A stretch of 64,000 bases of DNA, taken from contig JAWRVZ010000102.1 of the NCBI GenBank assembly GCA_037043235.1, positions 1,927,001 to 1,991,000 of the forward strand. The letters run 5' to 3'. Numbering within the stretch: position 1 is the stretch's first letter; each line of letters opens with the position of its first letter. The notes under the pieces were generated by a model. The model had not been told where the DNA came from. It did not search any database and saw only the letters and a list, made by a program, of their open reading frames with translations. The position numbers were made by a program, and so were the translations under genes. Below are positions 13,800 through 34,900 of this stretch, piece by piece. The stretch is from Rhodeus uyekii (Eukaryota; Chordata; Actinopteri; Cypriniformes; Acheilognathidae).

Positions 13800-13850
13800 A
13801 GGTGCTCTTTTATTGCCACAGTAATTAAGCATTCTCTTTATATGGAGTTA
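13800..13850 (-). promoter_or_regulatory. Candidate tmem236 core promoter
   Basis: Read on the minus strand, CCATATAAAGAG gives a TATA box at 13842-13837. This is about 175 bp upstream of the start codon, which puts a start site near 13810. Just downstream are an AT-rich TTAATTAC segment and GGCAATAAAAGA. The latter resembles a CDX-type site, which would suit a gut-expressed gene. This is inferred from position and motif only. Confidence 0.4.
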
Positions 13851-14559
13851 TTGGAGGAAAAATTGTCATTCCTGTCTTAGCAAACTGAAACATTATATAT
13901 AATGACATGCTGCAATGTCCTCACATGTATTACTGTTGTTCTTTATCCAAAAACAAAAAAGTGAGGATAAAATGGACTAATTTTACATATCAAGTAGAAA
14001 TCTGCGTGGTAATAAAATAAAAATAGTAAAAAAAAAAGATACTCTTAACAGTATCTTTGTTTTTCAGTAAAATCAACTCTCTTAAAATACTGAGCTGTGA
14101 GCACAGTCCCACTTGTGGACGTCGTGCCCTCATGTCACCCTCATGAAATGTGTTTATGACAGTTTGGTCAGAAACATGCACACCAGTAGCCTGCTGGAGG
14201 TCATTTTGAAGGGCACTGGCAGTGCTCCTCTTGTTCCTCCTCGCACAAAGGAGCAGTTACTAGTCTTTTACATCTTTACATTATATGCTTAATATTAAAA
14301 GAGGGTAAAGAATTAAGGGATTTAGGAACTGGACTGTTCCTAAAGTGTGAAAACCGAAAACAATGTAGAGAATGCATCTTTTCACTTAGCTCTTTACTAA
14401 ACACAATTAGTACATATTTTAAGACTTTACACTGCTGTTGGATGGTTCAAATTAAAATAGCATGCTTTTTAGTGTTTGACAAAGATGGTTCATTAGCTGA
14501 GACATCTACATTTATCTAAACATATCTATTTAATTTATCATTAAATTATGAAAACTAAC
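13851..14559. other. tmem236-stam intergenic sequence
   Basis: About 700 bp of AT-rich, apparently unique DNA upstream of tmem236. No exon, RNA gene or repeat was identified. Confidence 0.6.
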
Positions 14560-14567
14560 ATCTAAAC

Positions 14568-15054
14568 CAGGGGTGCTCAATACGTCGATCTCCAAGGTAC
14601 TATTGGTAGATCGCATGACAAGGTGAGGTGACCTTGTCATGAACCGACGCTATTCAAATAAAGTTGAGTTGTTTTGAATAAAAACTAGACGTCAGCGTAT
14701 CAGCCATCCCGTCACTTGATTGATACACAGGACAACCAGTCAGATGACATCTGATTTGTTTCTATACAATTAGGTCACTGTGCTCAAACAAACAACGCCC
14801 CCGAGCGCTGCAAAGCTAACAAGCTAGTCGTTAGTTACATCCTAATTTTTCGGTCGGTTTTTTCCTCTTAAACGTAAGATAGGGTATAAAAATGAGTGGG
14901 GGAGCTGGACCAAGTAAGAAGAAAAAAACGTATCACTTTCATCCGGAATGGGAGGACTTTTTTTTCACGATGACATTTTCAAAGTGCGTTTGTCTCGTCT
15001 GCCAGTCTACCGTCGCAATACCAAAGAAGGGAAATGTGGAGCGGCATTTTCAGA

Positions 15055-15089
<35 letters not shown>

Positions 15090-15171
15090 CTCAATAAATA
15101 TAATGGGTAGATCATTTTGACTTGGTCATTTCAAAAGTAGCTCCCATGCTGAAAAAGTGTGAGCACCCCTG
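14568..15171 (+). mobile_element. Internally deleted hAT transposon, BED-finger remnant
   Basis: The ends are CAGGGGTGCTCA and its reverse complement. The flanks are an imperfect 8-bp target duplication: ATCTAAAC at 14560-14567 and ACCTAAAC at 15172-15179. CAGGG termini with 8-bp duplications define hAT elements. From 14892 a frame beginning MSGGAGPSKKKK encodes a BED-type zinc finger (paired Cys in CVCLVC, then NVERHF) like the N-terminus of hAT transposase-derived ZBED and GTF2IRD2 proteins. It is cut off by a TA repeat at 15068, and the catalytic domain is missing. A second copy lies at 26809-27438. Confidence 0.85.
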
Positions 15172-15460
15172 ACCTAAACCATGTTTTGTCCCTGATGTCA
15201 AGAATCTGTTTGAGTAATATAATATAATTACCAAGTCTTTTTTGTCTTGTTAAATTGGCTCACTAAATACAGCATAAAATTAAAGAATGTAAATTACTTC
15301 TTAACATTAAACTATTTATACTACACTAATTGCAAGGAATGTCCTGTTGTCGTAAACGATATCCTTAACCAATATGCCACTAATAAACCACCTGTCTGCC
15401 TGAGCAAAGAACACACTAGTGATGCATAAACATGAGACACAACATGTGCTGTACATTTGG
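15172..15460. other. Short intergenic sequence before stam 3' end
   Basis: AT-rich sequence between the hAT element and the presumed stam polyadenylation site. No feature was recognised. Confidence 0.5.
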
Positions 15461-15466
15461 CCTAGT

Positions 15467-15472
15467 TTTATT
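15467..15472 (-). terminator. stam: Probable stam polyadenylation signal
   Basis: Minus-strand AATAAA lies about 1.4 kb beyond the stam stop codon, with a T-rich stretch downstream. The 15473-16869 interval is then a long 3' UTR containing a (CT)n run. Other weaker signals lie closer to the stop, so shorter 3' UTRs are possible. Confidence 0.5.
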
Positions 15473-16380
15473 GTGAATACTAATAATTAAGATGATTAAA
15501 ATAGTACATACAAACAACTGGGTACATAGAACTGATACACCAAAAACAGTCATTTTCCCTGTGGATAAGGTTGACGTAAGGATTATCATCTCCGTGTGCA
15601 AATGCTAAGGTGTTATATTAGAACTGGCCCGTGGTCCCAATTTCCCAGAATGTTCTCTATGAAACATCAATAACTACTCTGATAATACTGTAGCTACATC
15701 GAGACAGAGATGTAGGGTACTGCCTTAGTTTAGAATAGGAGATTCAAATGAACCGAGTCTGTTCTCTTTAGTGTCAGTCTCAGCCCTTGCCTGGACTTAT
15801 GAAGTTAGATCAATCATTCAACACGCTACACTGCATTTACACATCATCATTCATTCTCAGGGGATACGTTTGCAAAATCCAAGACATATTACATGAGTAT
15901 TTCTTTCATCTGTTTTGAAACGGATATGGAATAAAAGGGAGGGGTTAGAGTGCAGGGTCAATGTCATTCAGGTACTTCGAGAGCTTAGGAAATGTACGTT
16001 TTAAATGGACACATCTGAAAAGAGGGTAATGAAAAGGTAAATTAAAAGTGCATGATGTGGAGTAGCATTACTCCTCAACTTCCCATGTGCCCTTTCTACA
16101 GAAGCAGCAGCTGCTTTGAACGTTATGCTCTAAAGACAGAGGTGAGCTCTTGAATATACACAACTGCACACAGGCAGAATATTACATCCTTCTATTTTCG
16201 TACTGTCAATTAAAACAGCAAAACGACAATCAAAATATAAATAAAATACACCCAAAAAAAATTTAACACTGAAAAGTGAGCTTAAAGACACTGGGGTGAT
16301 GGGCCACTGTCAAGACAATGGCAGTGTTTTTGCTTTATGGTTTTGAAGGAGAGATGCGAGATGACTTCTGTGGGCCTGAA

Positions 16381-16413
<33 letters not shown>

Positions 16414-16869
16414 CACACACACGTAGTAATGAGAAATTAAAATGATGACGTAACCTCCCCTTTAGGACTGTTGTGTCAAACACTGAACTATTGAGGACCT
16501 ACATTGATACAGAAATGTATGTACAACACAGCATGCTCTCTTTGTGCATTTTCCTGTAAGAAATGTCCAGTTAATTATTACTATAATGAAAATGCCAAAT
16601 AAATGGTATAACTTAGCGTTTTTCATCATTATAAAACAGACCAAAAAAAATTAGCAATCAGAACCGTTCTGTGAGAACACCACCGGTTAGTAGTCAACAA
16701 TCAGCACATCCTGTCTTGATCAAAATCTGTTTTTGTATGTAGTGTGTCGTAAAGAAAAGGAGAAGACAATCTAGGAGATATCTGTGTGAGCTGAATGTTC
16801 GTTGTTTATGACTGTAAGTGTGTGTGTGTGTGTCTGTATGAAACCAGAGAAGTTGAGTCTCTAGGGGTC
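15473..16869 (-). other. stam: stam 3' untranslated region (inferred)
   Basis: Non-coding sequence between the stop codon at 16870-16872 and the proposed signal at 15467. It has no protein-coding exon. It contains a (CT)n microsatellite at 16383-16411, which is (GA)n in the transcript, and a short GT run near 16820. The UTR extent is inferred. Confidence 0.5.
16383..16411. repeat. (CT)n microsatellite
   Basis: About 14 uninterrupted CT units, read as GA on the stam transcript. Confidence 0.95.
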
Positions 16870-25702
<8,833 letters not shown>

Positions 25703-25850
25703 GGCCGAGATGTACACTCAACGAAATCTAAGCTCGATCCTCTGCTTGTTCGCCTCCCTGTCAGCACTTGGTTAAAAGTGAATTAATAAACATAATAAAA
25801 TAGAAACTACAGTCAGTGTTGCTGATGTGATCCACTCCTCAGTTGCTTAC

Positions 25851-25873
25851 TCGCAGCAGTGCATTCTGGGTAA
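25851..25873 (-). promoter_or_regulatory. stam: ZNF143-type site in stam promoter
   Basis: The minus strand reads TTACCCAGAATGCACTG followed by CTGCGA. This is close to the ZNF143/Staf consensus CCCAGAATGCA-YGCG found in many TATA-less housekeeping promoters. It is about 150 bp upstream of the start codon, where a core promoter is expected. No TATA box is evident nearby. Confidence 0.6.
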
Positions 25874-26385
25874 GAAGGTCTCGCTGGAGTGTGCACATAT
25901 TACACAGTCTAGGGTTTAAACACACAGACAAACAACTGGAGAAGTAAATATAAGCAGGATTATATGCACTGTGCGAGATGTATGTTATTCGACACTGGGA
26001 TTTGTTAATCGGATATTTGTAAAGGATGGATCAGTGAAGGTTATGGAAAATACAGCTGATAAATCATATGACCTAATCACATGGTACAATCTCTGACTCA
26101 GCAGTCACGACTCACGAGATAATATAAACACTTGTTGGACACTTGAACACAATTTGTGAGTTTTGTGATTGGGGAGACCGTGGAAGTGGACACAAGTTCT
26201 GTATCTCAAGAACTCTAAAAGCGGTCAAAAGTACAGACAAGTGTGTGTTTTCTCTAGTTTGGGTTCAAAAAGAGGATAATTCATACGTAACAATAGCATC
26301 ATATTTTTGTTATAGCTATTAGGTACACCAACACCAATGTTTAAACAAGGGGATTTCCATAAATAGTAGTTTATATATATATATC

Positions 26386-26470
26386 AAGTTCAGTTTATTT
26401 ATAAAGCACATTTAAAAATGGCCAAAGGCCAACCAAAGTGCTATACAACAGGTTGAAAGAAAACCGTACA
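26386..26470. mobile_element. LINE-tail-like fragment
   Basis: CAAGTTCAGTTTATTTATAAAGCAC through CCAAAGTGCTATACAAC resembles the conserved 3' ends of fish non-LTR retrotransposons. It is related in style to the tail at 39543. It is short, and its family is uncertain. Confidence 0.4.
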
Positions 26471-26808
26471 CAAAGCACAAGAGAAAAACAATAAAATAAG
26501 AAATAAAAAGCAAAATAGAAAACAAAACAAAAATAGAAACAGCCAAAAACAAAAACTGAGAGGCAGAGGCAAAGAGACATAGTCAAACCGTACACACATC
26601 CACATAAACACACATGTATGTATATATATATATATAATTAAATATAAAAAATGCTCACCAAGGCTGCCTTTAACTACAACAGTAATATGAAGTATAATTT
26701 CAATTTAAAACAGTTTTCTATTTTAATTTATAATCAGAATTTCACAGTTTATGGGACTCTCCATAGGTGTAAATGGTTTTTATACTGTCTAAACTGTATA
26801 TTTTATCC

Positions 26809-27438
26809 CATAGGGTGCCCAATACGTAGATCGCAAAGGTGATGTGGGTAGATCACATGGAATTAATATGGGCGTCAGCCCATCATCACTATGAAATGTA
26901 TCACTTGATTGATGTATTGGACAGCCAGTCTGACATCTGACCTTTTCTGATACATGGGTCACCTCGCATGTGTACAACGGCATCAAGTGCTGCAAAACTC
27001 CAGCAAGCCTTCAATTTATTCTTTTAAACTTAAGAAATGGTGTAAAAATGAGTGGGGGAGCTGGACAAAGAAAGAAGTCAAAAACTTACCACTCCTTATG
27101 TGTTGTCTGTCATCACTATACTAAATAAGGGAAATGTGGAACGGCATTTTCGGACTGTTCATAAAAACTACGACACTGACTTCCCTTCGTAAAGCAAACT
27201 GAGAAGAAGGGTAGCAGTTCGGACAGAAGTCATTTTTCTAACTTCAAAAGCGAAGCGAAGGCAGCCAAAATGCAGAGCTGTATTTTGACATGTAGTACAC
27301 CAACATATATATTGCATATAAAGAATTTTCTATATATTCGTAAATAAATATATGTTTTGTATTTTTATAGTAGTAGATCATTTTCACTTGGTCATTTTTT
27401 AAATAGCTCACAAGCCATAAAAAGTGTGGGCACCCCTG
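26809..27438 (+). mobile_element. hAT transposon copy 2, internally deleted
   Basis: The right end GGGCACCCCTG and left end CATAGGGTGCCCA are inverted repeats like those of the copy at 14568-15171. The internal sequence again starts a frame MSGGAGQRKKSKTYH at about 27049 with a damaged BED finger (VCHHYT, stop, GNVERHFRTVHKNYDTDF). The frame is broken by stops and the catalytic domain is missing. An 8-bp target duplication is not clear. Confidence 0.8.
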
Positions 27439-27545
27439 ACATAAACTAACCCTATCCTTAATCCTACCCATCACAGAAAACTGACAGCATTTTTTGAATT
27501 CCACATTCAGACATAAATAAGGATAATTAAAATGTCAACAGAGCT

Positions 27546-27551
27546 TTTATT
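27546..27551 (-). terminator. colec12: Probable colec12 polyadenylation signal
   Basis: Minus-strand AATAAA about 540 bp past the proposed stop codon. A second AATAAA lies at about 27690-27695. Either would give a compact 3' UTR. Confidence 0.5.
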
Positions 27552-28087
27552 GAAAAATACCAACTATACTTTATTTCAGATAAAAACATGGTCTTTCATG
27601 ATGATTACATACATGTATTCAAATACACAACTATTTTATACATAGCTAAAATGCATAATCAAATATTTGAAAAATTCAAAGCGTAAAAGATTTATTCACA
27701 TAATCCCATCAATGATGTCTAAGACTTAAAGTAAAACTCTGGTGTGAACAAATGTTGGATTATAGTCATTACAACATATCAACATATTAATTTGTAGCTT
27801 TATGGTTGGCTGTTCAAAGCTTTATTTGAATTAAAGCAGCTACAAAGCTTCATTGTATTGCACTGGAGTAATGTGGCATCAGCTTTGTTAATGACACAGG
27901 TAAAACAGGTATTTACAATCACATGATTACAATACATTACAGCTTTTTCACTTATCTAAACATTAACATGACTGGTGATCAGTGTATTTAAAATAGTTTG
28001 CAGTCTTGACTTGCTCGTGCTTGTCAATGACATTTACTTTTGTGTCCATCACGTACATGTGTGCTGCTTCCTGGGCAAAGCGGTCAT

Positions 28088-28929
28088 TCATGCTTTGTGA
28101 GAGGATACTGTGACAGAAGTCTTCTGAACTGTCTCTGTGATTGTCATATCCAATACTCTCTGTTCATTCATAACGGATGCTATAAAACTGGAACTTTGGC
28201 TGTGAATATTGGAGAAAATACCTCAATGAATTATATGAACTCAAGCACATTTCAACAAAAAGAAATTATGCAAGGAACAAGATTAGGAACTTACATTCAT
28301 TAGTTCGTTCACAAATGAAACCAATACGTTCTGTGCAGAAAAAGTCGTTCCAATGGCCCTCATGTATTAAACCTGCACAGTCTTCCCCAGCCTCGTGACC
28401 ATGGCTCCAGTTATCAGGCTGTCCAGGTTTCCATTTCCTTTCAATTAAAATGAGACAAGACTAATGGGGAATGGATCCTAGCACTGTATTACTGTGGATC
28501 CTCACTCGATCCACAATAACACCAATACATTTCATACATTGTTATTTACTCACGTATAGTTAGGCAGGCTCCCATCCACCCATCTCCAGATGTTTTCATC
28601 TGCGCTGTCTGTGAGGCCCAGCCAAAAGTAGCCCTTTCCAGAAATCTGCCTTTTTATCCATAACTGTGGTATATAACAAAGAGTGCATTGTGCCACACAT
28701 ATTTATAAAGTGATATTTGGCCTAAAACAGAAGAGTAATACAGCTAATCCTGTTTATTTAAGATGTATAACATATCGAAAATGTACCTGCTCATCTTCAT
28801 CATTGATGATCAGCATAGATGAACTATTGTTGCTGCATCTTTCCTTTGTTTCATCAAAGTTCAGACTTTCTGGTGGAGCTGAGAAGTAGTAACATTTGTC
28901 TTTGAAGCTCTTCCACAAAGGTGGGCACC
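28088..28929 (-). CDS. colec12: colec12 exons 7-10, C-type lectin domain
   Basis: Exons 7 (28787-28929), 8 (28554-28663) and 9 (28295-28437) encode the lectin fold, starting GCPPLWKSFKDKCYYFS and including FWLGLTDSADENIWRWVDG, QPDNW and HWNDFFC. Exon 9 ends at a strong GTAAGT donor after FICERTNE. The best in-phase continuation is exon 10 (28088-28128), giving about 13 more residues ending HKA, but its acceptor has a poor pyrimidine tract. If the donor is skipped, reading through adds about nine residues (starting CKFLIL) before a TAA. Cysteines of the fold are intact. Confidence 0.85.
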
Positions 28930-31900
28930 CTTTGATTAAAAAACAACAACATATACATAAGAAATATTGTCAGAGAGATGATTCTGCTCTGACTGGTCAG
29001 ATTGCCCAGTCTGTTGGAATTGAAACGCCTATTATACGAACCAAACTCTTCCTCAGCTACAACTAGTGTTTGAGGGTGGGACCAAATTTGTTACATAGGT
29101 ATGCAACAGGAAGTGAGACTGGAGTTGCTGTTCTTTCTTTTAAGGGACAGTAACTATTTGTTGAGCACTTTGATCTTTAAAACTTTGCAGACATTTTACA
29201 ATTGCAAAAGGCGATAATACACACTGCATGAAAAGGGAATATTTGAAAAAAAAGCATAACAGGGGCACTTTAACTTAAACTTAAATTAATAAGATGCAGC
29301 TCAGAGTACAAATGCCAAATATTTTGAAATGCTTATTTTATATAAAAACTATCCACATTACATACAATCTGAATGATTTATTCTGTATAAACTATAATAT
29401 CTAATATGCCTGTATTAAGTGTAAACAGTGAAAGAGAATATAAGAAAAGCTTGTACCTGGTGTACTTGTTGGGGGTGGTGCTACCTGGCGGTTGACAAAG
29501 CCTTGTGGATCTACTGGGGGCACAACTACTGGTGCAGGAATTCCTGGTAATCCAGGAGGTCCAGGTGGGCCAATGGGGCCAACAGGCCCACGGGCTCCTT
29601 CCAGTCCTGCAGGCCCAGTTGGCCCTCTGAGTCCCTGGGGCCCTTGTGGCCCAGAAGGACCTGGCTGACCATCTCTTCCGGGCAGACCAGGTATACCAGG
29701 ATCACCTTTTTCTCCTGAAGGCCCTGCCCTGCCCCCTGATCCTCTTGAACCCTTTGACCCAGGGCTTCCTCTTGATCCAGGCGGCCCTTTCAAACCCGGC
29801 ACACCAGGAGGCCCCGTTGGACCCCTTTCTCCTTTAGGCCCAGAAATACCAGGTGCTCCTTTGTCACCACTTTCACCTTTCTGGCCAGCTTTGCCAGGCA
29901 GCCCCTGAGAACCTTTGTCTCCTCGAGGACCTCTTGGACCAGGAGGACCTGAAAATAATGACAAAGGAAAAACTTCCACTCGATTGTCTAAATTCACAAA
30001 ATGCTGATAGTGAAAATTAGTTATTAGGGAAGATTCTCAGATGATTTTGATATGTGATAAGATACACGTATCATTTTGAAAATTTCCACTTGAAAATTAT
30101 TTCAAAGAGGCCAGTCATGGATTCAGCCTGATGCCACAAAGCCATGTTCTTTTTGCAAATTATAGCTTCCGACTGTTGAGGGCAAATATTGTCAACCTAG
30201 CAAACATATTACAATATCCGAGACTCTAAAAAACTATGAAAAACTTTAAAAAAGGTGATAATACTGAGCCGTAACGATAGCATTAATTTGTTTGTTTCGC
30301 TAAGACCAGTATTGAAATAAAATCCTAAATCCTTAACGTCAGAAGTAAAGAGCAGAGAGGAAAAAAAAAGACTGATCAATAACGTTCAGCTTCACATTCT
30401 CTTTCAGCCCAAACAAAATTATTTGACTTTTCGAATCATTTAGGTACATAAATTTGTTATTGAGCCATACTTTCAATTAATGAGGACAAGCCACCAGTCT
30501 CTTTATAGCAGAGTTATCATTATGTTTTATTGGCATGTAAAATTGTGTGTCATCCGCATAGCAACGGCATGACCCAGTGAGTAGTGTATGTAATTAAATT
30601 ACTTTTAGTATTGAGATTAACAAACTCAGATTAATAAATATGTTATATGTGATAAGTAATATTAATGTAGTTAACTAACTGAGCCATGTCATCTATATCT
30701 TTAAAATAAAATAATCTTTATATAAATACATGATCCTGTATTCTAAATTATATATATTTTATTAGACTTATTTTGACACCATTAATTAGGTCGTCTTAAT
30801 CAACTCGAATCAGATCTGTAGCGCCACAAAATTTGTACCACAAAAACTTCTGTATTTGTTCAAATTTGAATATTTAATAATAAATATGTAATGTTTTTTT
30901 TGTCATTTATTTTAGTAAATAACTTTACAAAATCATTGTTGTGTGCTAATTGTTTTTCTTGTTTACAAAACTACTTTCCTGTAGCTCAATCAGTATAGCA
31001 TTGGTGTTTACAACGGTTCGATCCCAGGGAAAGCAAGAACTGATTCAATGTGTTCCTTCAATGCAATGTAAGTCGCTTTGGATAAAAGCATCTGATGAAT
31101 GCATACATGTAAAATGTAATTAATTGAATTCTTCAACATGACAACATATTTGAGAAATACTGTAATTGCATTGTTGGCGACCTTTGGCATACTCACAGAT
31201 GTGTGAATGGTTTGTTGGACCTGTGCACTAACTCGCATTATAATCTCACCGTTTAATAATACGCATAGCTTCTCCTAATTTAATAAAACAGGCTGTATGA
31301 CTATGAGGAAAGACTACCACAAAATTTACATCTAAATGTAAGTTTGAGGAATTTTCCATTTAAATAAATACACTTATTTAGCTATTATCATGTGCCAGTG
31401 ATTATCCCCATGTCAGTGTTGACCACAGCTGTAATACATTGTATATCTGTTTTACTGCTTTGTGTATTTGTATTGTTCTCTGTAATCTTTTTATTGTGTT
31501 TTTAGGTAGACAATTTTAAGATCTGTCCAGGAACAATAGATGAAAAATATCCTTTTGGCTAATTCTGGTGCATTTACAGCAATGCCAATTAATGTACACT
31601 GTCCCTATCAAATAAACAAATAAAATAAATAATAATAAATAAAAATGAATAATAAGATATAAAAAGGAATTATTAAATTGTGTATAACAAAATAAATATA
31701 CATCTTATAAATCTATAAATCTTCATTTTATTAAATAGACACCTATAGCCGTAGCTCTTACCCTGAAGGATAGTGAAGTTTGTGATGAGCTGCGAGTGTT
31801 TGCTGTCGACCATTTTCATTTCCTCCATGACTATAGAGAGGCTGGTGACCTCTTTGTCGAGCCTGGCAGAGAGCTCCTCCTGCTGGGCTTTGAGCTCTGT

Positions 31901-34900
31901 GCTGTCTGCCTTCGTTTCTGTTACACTGTTGTTCAGCCCCAGCAGCAGGTCAGAGTGCCGGGTCACCGTCTCAGCACAGGTGCGCAGACCATTCAGGTCC
32001 ATGCTGATCGCTCCGAGCAGCTGCGTGGCAAAGCTAACATTCCCTGTAATGCGGTCCATTTCCCACTCATTGCGGTCAATACGTGCCTCTAATGCATCGA
32101 ACTTCACGGAAGTGGCATTGTCGTGGTCTCGCTGCTGGTCCATGAGTTCACGCAGGCTCTGGTCGTGGCCGTCGGTGATGGCCGAGGTGTTCTGTACCTG
32201 CTCTGAAAGCGTGTTCAGCTGAGAGGTCACATCCTCCAGAGAGTCACTGTTGGATCGTGTCAGTGCGGAATTATTAGCAGCTAAGGCCTGAAGGTTCAGT
32301 ACCTTCTCCCTCAGCCAGTCGGCATCCGCTTTGGTTTGCCTAGCCACCTGCTGAAGGCTCTGATAGTCATTCTTTAGCTTCTGGACAGCCTGGCTAGTGT
32401 CCTCAACTGACCTCTGGAGGGAGCTGATGAGGCTCCTTTGCTGGGTCTGGGTGAAGTTTAGAATGCTGATACTGTGAGCATTTTGTCCCTGTTCATTTGT
32501 CTGCACCTGAAGATCCGTCTGGAGTCGTGCCGTGTCAGTCTTTAGTCTGTCAATCAAGCTGCTGTATGAGTTTAAGGTGCGGTTTACTTTGCTGATGACG
32601 TTGGCATTGTTCTCCAGCAGATCTCGCAGTGAGAGGTGTCCGCTCTGCATGTCCTCGCCGGCTAGCCGTAGCTCATCGAGAACCGCTTTGTTGCTAGAAG
32701 CCTTCACGACAACGTCGCTGAGTTGCTTCTGCAAGGTCTGAATTTCCAACTTGAATGAGAGGAGTTCACTGGTAGCGTTTTCTGACTTCTCTCCCGTTTG
32801 ATCATCTGGATATAAAATATAGAAGTTTAAGTGAAAAAAATGTCTATAGTAAATATTTAATAAATGTAATTTCATTTAATATTTAATGACTGTTCTTAAT
32901 CAAGTTTTATGACTTGTAATCATCAATTAAAAAGTACTTAGATTATTTCTGAAAAACAATATATTTGATACTTATTTTTTATTGATAAATATTTTAAGGC
33001 AATTGTTTTTCAAATATCATGAACTATTAATTCATAGAAATCGCGTTACATTATATAATACATCCTGTTCTAACCTTGCCTTGTCATAAAAAGGTCCCAT
33101 TGGAGAAAAGTTTATCAGCAGAGAAGCAGATTTGTTTAAAAAGAAGAAGAAAATAATACTAATAACAATTTTAAAAATTAAAAAGAAGCTCATCAGAGAA
33201 AAGGTGTATTCAAATCACTGAATGTGTGAAATGCACTTTTAATCTATTCTTGAAAAAAAAAAATTAGCGATAGGAAGGAAAAATTATGTGTAATGTAAGT
33301 GATATCTATAGACTACTGGACTTACCAAGTTTCTTGAGGTCTGTCTCTACAGCCATTATTTTCCCTCCATAATTCTCCATACCTTCTGTTACATTATCCA
33401 TTCTTTGGACCACTGTGAAACACACATTACAGTAGTCAAACCTTGTCGGTACTACGGACTACAAGTATACCATAAATCCTGAATCATGCGCTTTCAACTA
33501 AGTCAAGAGTCAGGAGGCTGCTTGAGGCTTGAGAATCTCTGAAATTTCCTTCAATGCTGATCGCTTTGACCTGTGTGGATGTGCTTCTTAACTTGATTCT
33601 GATCATGATTCTTTAACATTTTAACTTGTCCAGTGCACATGCATAAAAGTACAACTTAAATTCCACACGTGGAGTCATGCAGGAAATACATGACACTTCA
33701 TTTCCTCTGGAATTTAGAATGGATCCTGAGGAGCCTTTATCCGAGCATCAACTGAGCTTTTGTGGTGACTCCCAGCAGTCCACTACAGATATTCAAGGAC
33801 ATGTTTTTGTCTCATCCCTGATTTGCACAATAATGAAACCCCAGTTTAAGATGCCTAAGGGCTAAAATGTTAATATAACCGGCCATAACCATGACATTTA
33901 TACACTTATGTACCGGTACACTAACGTTATTCTTGATTACCGAGTTCGAAAGTGTTCACACACACCACTAGAGGGCGCTTTCAATATGCATTCAGGTTGA
34001 TTCGTTTAGTAAGAGGTATATGATTAAAATACCAACTGTCACATTCATCTTTTTCTTTGGAACAGTCCGAATGCGATCTTACAGTCTACTATGACAAAGT
34101 CCCAGAATGTCTTCAAATCCCCCTCTTGATCCCAGTTCTCTCTCACTGGCGGTCAAACATGAATGAAAAAATAAAGTCATCATCTTTGCTCTCCAGTGTA
34201 TTTGCTATCACTGTTTTCAATGCGTGTTTCATTCAGACATGCAGCACTCAGCTAGCCGCCGCCAGCAAACTCAAACACTTCAAAGATCTTTAGTGTTAGC
34301 ATTCCTGACTGTGCTTGTGTAACCAAACACACAGGAAAAATATATGCTGTAGGAGAAAAACAAAACATGGAGGTCTATTTCAAAGGCTTGTTGGTCATTT
34401 TCACACTGGGAGTCTGTCAGTGTGAGGTCAACACTGCCAGTTCCTCCTCTCAGTCTCCTGCCCTCCTTCTCTCTCCCACTCTCCTTTCTTTCTTGGATAA
34501 GCCATGTTATTTTTGAATGGAGTTTAGTAGAACGAGTCCTAATTTAGCTAAGAGAACCAATCTAAATATGTACAAAAGATCATTGATACACTAACTGGAT
34601 TAAATTGTTTATTTGAAGCAGTTTAGAAGGGATACAGAATAAGCATGACGTGTCCTGATTCATTTTGGCACTGTTAACAAAGGAAACATGCACTGTATTC
34701 AGAATGCCACAAAGTCCCTGTCAATCAACCTGTGGGTTTCGGGGACAACAAATTGCTGCTAAGGCATAAAATCTCCTCTAGAACAAGTTTGCTGTGAGAC
34801 TTGCTGCTTTACATGTTCTTCTCATCTGGTTGGCATTAGGGCTTTAGAGAACCCGAGGACACACATGGACTCAATGGACAGAAGTTCAGGTGTTCCATTC

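Larger units (their letters stand above)
25880..27530. other. stam-colec12 intergenic gap
   Basis: About 1.65 kb between the stam promoter and the probable colec12 3' end. It is largely repeats: a LINE-tail-like segment (26386-26470), a cyprinid repeat fragment (about 26640-26760) and a hAT copy (26809-27438). No other gene is visible. Confidence 0.75.

Noticed and set aside
30977..31030. Possible tRNA gene
   Set aside because: The A and B boxes belong to a SINE head: there is no full cloverleaf and a SINE tail follows.
31773..32222. Plus-strand open frame of 149 codons
   Set aside because: It is antisense to the coiled-coil exon of colec12, which has clear homology on the other strand.
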